Of a stretch of 64,000 nt of DNA, positions 60,737 through 64,000 are shown one piece after another. Under the pieces are notes generated by a model, which searched no databases, was not told where the DNA came from, and saw nothing but the letters and a program-made list of their open reading frames with translations. This DNA is from Micromonospora alfalfae (GTDB lineage: Bacteria; Actinomycetota; Actinomycetes; Mycobacteriales; Micromonosporaceae). Location of the stretch: the NCBI RefSeq assembly GCF_022230925.1, contig NZ_JAKKFH010000008.1, positions 310,001 to 374,000 of the forward strand, written 5' to 3'. Every line of letters begins with the position of its first letter. Position 1 is the stretch's first letter. A program made the position numbers and the translations under genes.

Positions 60737-61297
60737 ATGGAGAACACCACCGTACGCACTGAACGCCTCGAGCTTCGCCCAGTGCGGGACGAGGACGTCG
60801 ACCGGATCCTGGAGTACCGCAACCTGCCGCAGGTCACGCACTGGCTACTACGCACGCAGGTCGACCCCGCATCCTTCCGCGCGGCATGGCGACGGGCGGC
60901 CGCAGACCCCGACGACCACAGCATGGCGGCCACGCTCGACGGCGTGGTGATCGGAACCGTCTCGCTCGACGTCGTCGACGGCATGGGTCAACCCGGCATG
61001 CCACCACGGACCGAGGCCCACCTCGGCTACATCTTCGATCCGGCCTACCGCGGAAACGGGTACGCGACCGAGGCGGTGACCGCTGTGGTGGCGCACGCAT
61101 TCGACAGCCTGGGCATTCGCAGAATCACCGCCGGCTGCTTCGCGGACAACCTCGCCTCGGTGCGCATCCTCGAGAAGGTCGGCATGCGTCGTGAGCAGCA
61201 CGGCGTCGGCGATTCCTGGCACGCCGAACTGGGCTGGGTCGACGGCTACACCTACGCCGTCCTCGCCGAGGCATGGCATCGAGAGCCAGCACCGTAG
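60737..61297 (+). CDS. GNAT-family (RimJ/RimL-like) acetyltransferase
   Basis: A 186-residue GNAT of the RimJ/RimL type: VRTERLELRPVRDEDVDRIL at the N-terminus, acetyl-CoA motif YIFDPAYRGNGYATEAVTAV, then NLASVRILEKVGMRRE. A TAGCGT hexamer eight bases before the ATG at 60737 fits leaderless transcription. The substrate could be a protein N-terminus or a small molecule. Confidence 0.87.
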   Translation: MENTTVRTERLELRPVRDEDVDRILEYRNLPQVTHWLLRTQVDPASFRAAWRRAAADPDDHSMAATLDGVVIGTVSLDVVDGMGQPGMPPRTEAHLGYIFDPAYRGNGYATEAVTAVVAHAFDSLGIRRITAGCFADNLASVRILEKVGMRREQHGVGDSWHAELGWVDGYTYAVLAEAWHREPAP

Positions 61298-61367
61298 GAC
61301 CGGTCCAGCGGAAACTAGACCTTCCCATCGGCGCCCCAGAGCGCCGTGAGCTCCTCATGCGTCGCAG

Positions 61368-61790
61368 TCAATCATCCGCCTCCTCGTCATCGTCACCGGG
61401 CGAGGTCAGACCCTGCTCGTCGAGGAAGCCCCGCCACTCGTCGTCGTCGAAGCCGACCTCGCCGTATCCGGCGCCGAAGACGTAGTAGGCGAGGAACGAG
61501 TCGAGGTCCGGCGCGACGTCGAGGAACATCTCACGCATGAACCACTCGTCGGTGGTCTCCGCCGGGAAGTACCAGACCGCGCCGCTGTCGCGTCGGATCA
61601 GCAGCGGCTCGTCGTTCAGTGTGCCGATGACCAGCCATTCAGCGGGTTCGTCGGCGACGCCGGTGAACCCGGGCATCTGCTCGATGTAGTACTGGATGTC
61701 GTCGAGGGCCGCGACTGCGGCCAGGTCGAACGCGCCGGCCAGGATGCCGTTGGCGGTCTCCAGCAGCTCCGGACCGGCTGCGGCAGCTCG
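61368..61790 (-). pseudogene. SUKH/SMI1-KNR4-like protein, apparently frameshifted
   Basis: ATG at 61676 gives a 102-residue C-terminal piece (EWLVIGTLNDEPLLIRRDSG; AVWYFPAETTDEWFMREMFL; FLAYYVFGAGYGEVGFDDDEW). The same frame continues upstream without a start codon as ELLETANGILAGAFDLAAVA, while the likely N-terminus (DQISAELP) sits in another frame. The domain resembles SUKH proteins, many of which are immunity factors against toxins. Either it is decayed or one base is wrong in the sequence. No toxin gene is adjacent. Confidence 0.55.
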
Positions 61791-61847
61791 GCGGAAATCT
61801 GATCGGCCGGAACGCCCTCGTTGATCTGGGCAGTGCCCGGGTGCGCC

Positions 61848-62864
61848 TCAGGCGGTCGCCAGGCGGACCATGAACTGGCAGCCGTCGGAGGTGTTGCGCA
61901 CCTCGACCCGACCGCCGTGCGCCTCCACCAGGCCACGAACGATGGCCAGGCCGAGCCCTCCGGACGCCCCACCGTCACCGGCGCCAGGGGTCCGGGCCGG
62001 TTCACCACGGAACGCGATGTCGAACAGCCGGGGAAGGTCCGCCGGGGGGATGCCGCCACAGGTGTCGGCAACCGACAGCCAGGCGTGGTCCTCCTCCCGG
62101 CCGGCTTCGATGCGTACGGTGCCGTCGGCCGGGGTGTAGCGGACGGCGTTGAGCAGCAGATTGGCCACCACCCGCGCCAGTTCCGGTTCGCTCGCGGCGA
62201 CAGTGGGCCACCCCGACTCGCTGGCGATCAGCTTGATGCGGCGAGCGTCGGCCAGTGGGATGGTGCTGGCCAGCGCGTCCGAGACCACCTCGCCGAGCGG
62301 CACCGCCGTCAACGACAACCGCAACGCTCCCGCGTTGATCCGGGACAGCTCGAACAGGTCGTCGACGAGGCGGGTCATCCGGTCGGTCTCCACGCGGATG
62401 CGGCGGTGGTACTCGTCTACCGTTTCCGGATCGCGGACCACCCGGTCCTCCAGCGCCTCCGCCATCGCCCGCAGCCCGGCCAGCGGGGTCCGCAGGTCGT
62501 GGGAGACCCAGGCGACCAGGTCGCGTCGTCCCTTCTCCAGTTGCCGTTCCCGCTCCCGAGCCTGGTCACGCCACACCGCGGCGCGGGCCAGTCGCCGGCC
62601 GAAGTGCCCGCCGACGGCGAGGCTGACCACAGCCGCCGCCGCGACGGTGATCAGGACCACCTCACTGTCGTGCGCGGAGAGGAACATCGCTTCCGCGACC
62701 GCCATCACCCCGACGGCGACAGCGACCACAGTGGTGGTGAGCAGCACGCTGAGGTGCACGGTGATCGAGCTGCGCCGGAGCGCGCGGAGCAGCACCGCGC
62801 CGGCGAGACCGATGCCGAGGGCCGCGCCGAGGGCGATCGCGAAGATCAGGAGTACGTCACGCAT
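61848..62864 (-). CDS. OmpR-system sensor histidine kinase
   Basis: A 338-residue kinase with two N-terminal transmembrane segments and a third around residue 75, HAMP-like linker, HisKA with the phosphorylated His in LVAWVSHDLRTPLAGLRAMA, and HATPase with N-box LARVVANLLLNAVRYTP and G-box GGLGLAIVRGLVEAHGG. The ATG at 62864 overlaps the regulator stop by eight bases. No large sensor loop is visible. Confidence 0.9.
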   Translation of the reverse strand: MRDVLLIFAIALGAALGIGLAGAVLLRALRRSSITVHLSVLLTTTVVAVAVGVMAVAEAMFLSAHDSEVVLITVAAAAVVSLAVGGHFGRRLARAAVWRDQARERERQLEKGRRDLVAWVSHDLRTPLAGLRAMAEALEDRVVRDPETVDEYHRRIRVETDRMTRLVDDLFELSRINAGALRLSLTAVPLGEVVSDALASTIPLADARRIKLIASESGWPTVAASEPELARVVANLLLNAVRYTPADGTVRIEAGREEDHAWLSVADTCGGIPPADLPRLFDIAFRGEPARTPGAGDGGASGGLGLAIVRGLVEAHGGRVEVRNTSDGCQFMVRLATA

Positions 62865-63552
62865 GGGCCGGCTCGTAGCGGTAGCCGACACCCCAGACGG
62901 TCACGATCCGCTGCGGATCGGCCGGGTTGGCCTCGATCTTCTCCCGCAGTCGGCGTACGTGCACTGTCACTGTCGAATGGTCCCCGAAGTTCCACCCCCA
63001 CACCTGCTCAAGAAGTTCGGCCCGGCCGAAGACCCGGGACGGATGCCGCATGAGATGGACGAGCAGGTCGAATTCGCGCAACGTCAGGGCCAGATCCGCA
63101 CCCGCGAGGCGGGCGGTTCGGGAGGCCGTGTGCACCACCAGGTCGCCATCGGTGAGCGCCTCCGGCCGCTCGGGTGGCGTCCCACCTCCGGCGCGACGAA
63201 GCACCGAACGGACCCGCAGCACCAGTTCCCGGGGTGAGAAGGGCTTGGTCAGGTAGTCGTCCGCGCCGAGTTGCAGCCCGAGGATCCGGTCGGACTCGTC
63301 ACCGCGGGCGGTCAGCATGACGATCGGCACGCCGTCGGGCCGTACCCGCAGTGCCCGGCACACCTCCAGGCCGTTGATCCGGGGCAGCATCAGGTCGAGC
63401 ACTACCAGGTGTGGCGCCTGCCGCTCCACGGCCGCCAGTGCCGCCGCACCGTCCGCCGCGAGGCTCACCTGGAAGCCGTCGTTCTCGAGGTAACGCCGAA
63501 TGACGTCGCTCACTGTCTGATCGTCGTCGACCACCAGCACACGCTGCGTCAC
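62857..63552 (-). CDS. OmpR/PhoB-family response regulator
   Basis: A 231-residue response regulator with GTG start at 63552 after GGAAGG. Receiver: [15 protein letters not shown], phosphorylated Asp in [15 protein letters not shown], Thr in [12 protein letters not shown], Lys in [12 protein letters not shown]-terminal winged helix: [46 protein letters not shown]. It pairs with the overlapping downstream kinase. Confidence 0.93.
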   Translation of the reverse strand: MTQRVLVVDDDQTVSDVIRRYLENDGFQVSLAADGAAALAAVERQAPHLVVLDLMLPRINGLEVCRALRVRPDGVPIVMLTARGDESDRILGLQLGADDYLTKPFSPRELVLRVRSVLRRAGGGTPPERPEALTDGDLVVHTASRTARLAGADLALTLREFDLLVHLMRHPSRVFGRAELLEQVWGWNFGDHSTVTVHVRRLREKIEANPADPQRIVTVWGVGYRYEPAHA

Positions 63553-63711
63553 GGACCTTCCCCGTTCCGCCCCGTCAACGTCTCCCCCAGATGTCCATCG
63601 GCCCAGCGTAGCCAGGCACCAGCCGCCGCCCGCACCAGCAAACCTTGCGAGGTTCTTACGGCTGCGTGCGGAAACCCGCCCAGGCGTACGCGGGGTCATA
63701 CGGTGACCGGA

Positions 63712-64000
63712 ATGCGGATACTTGTCACCGGTGCGGCCGGCTTCATCGGCTCACACGTCGCGGACCTGCTCACCGACGACGGGCACGAGGTGGTGGCCGT
63801 TGACGCGCTCCTGCCCGAGGCGCACGGTGCGACGGCGCCGCCCTGGACCGAGCGGCACGACCTGGTGGTCGGCGACGTGCGGAACACCGAGTTGCTGACC
63901 CGGCTACTGACCGGGATCGACGCGGTCTGCCATCAGGCAGCCATGGTCGGCCACGGCATCGACCCGGCCGACGCCCCCCGGTACGCCGCGCACAACGACC
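63712..64000 (+). CDS. NAD-dependent epimerase/dehydratase, 5' part only
   Basis: The first 96 residues of an extended SDR. The NAD loop is [20 protein letters not shown] and the next acidic residue [28 protein letters not shown] and [11 protein letters not shown] follow, as in UDP-glucose 4-epimerase-like enzymes. The start may be ATG 63712 or the in-frame GTG at 63703. The gene runs off the window. Confidence 0.85.
   Translation, partial: MRILVTGAAGFIGSHVADLLTDDGHEVVAVDALLPEAHGATAPPWTERHDLVVGDVRNTELLTRLLTGIDAVCHQAAMVGHGIDPADAPRYAAHND

Noticed and set aside
61821..63053. 410-codon plus-strand frame opposite the histidine kinase
   Set aside because: Shadow frame; the opposite strand has intact HisKA and HATPase motifs.
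1..64000. CRISPR arrays, tRNA or rRNA genes, prophage attachment sites
   Set aside because: No regularly spaced repeats, cloverleaf-like segments or integrase genes were seen by eye; a dedicated scan would be needed to be certain.

Overview
The window is very GC-rich with strong third-position GC, Tat and Sec exported proteins, leaderless-looking starts and many 4-base start/stop overlaps. It is chromosomal DNA of a soil actinomycete. The CAZyme architectures (GH43+AbfB, GH30_8+ricin-B, GH6) and a mycothiol-type nitroreductase homologue fit a Micromonospora-like organism; the genus is an inference. No tRNA, rRNA, CRISPR array or intact mobile element was seen.

Layout. 1-0.8 kb: decayed DNA with an IS200/IS605 transposase remnant and a VOC pseudogene. 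1-8.6 kb: secreted ThuA/DUF1080/F5-8C protein, Rrf2 regulator plus cupin, secreted M14 carboxypeptidase, and a pair of related membrane proteins. 8.7-22 kb: GH6 cellulase, cyclase-family hydrolase, DUF1963, VOC and amidohydrolase genes, then secreted plant-polysaccharide enzymes (GH43+CBM42, ricin-B/beta-helix protein, GH30_8 xylanase, Tat-exported esterase). 22-24.7 kb: LuxR-type two-component pair and a DUF2306 protein. 24.7-45.4 kb: an aromatic-acid catabolic island. 45.5-51.5 kb: a DksA-like gene with an attenuator-like leader, a stand-alone LigD phosphoesterase domain, TetR/FAD monooxygenase, and ThuA/Gfo-Idh. 52-56.4 kb: a three-gene secreted CAZyme operon (GH43, GH43, GH5). 56.8-64 kb: regulator/enzyme pairs (MarR/Rv2466c-like, ArsR/quinone reductase), two GNATs, a broken SUKH-like gene, an OmpR-type two-component system and a truncated epimerase.

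How the parts fit. The aromatic island looks like a funnel for plant phenolics. An ABC transporter, a PaaX-type regulator and a couN-couO-couM-couL-like operon (same order as couNOM of Rhodococcus jostii RHA1, plus a CoA ligase) would take up and deacetylate p-coumarate or ferulate. VanAB demethylates vanillate and PobA hydroxylates 4-hydroxybenzoate; both give protocatechuate. An eight-gene overlapping pca operon then carries protocatechuate to 3-oxoadipyl-CoA; the thiolase PcaF is not in the window. The secreted CAZymes attack arabinan and arabinoxylan, the polymers that carry ferulate esters. Three of their transcription units share a TGTTAGCGTTAACA-like palindrome, suggesting one LacI-type regulon, although no LacI gene lies in the window.

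Most worth checking: the leaderless reading frame and intrinsic terminator ahead of the DksA-like gene, the cou-like cluster with ABC uptake and PaaX control, the small CHCG protein fused into the van operon, and several clear operators in divergent regulator/enzyme gaps.
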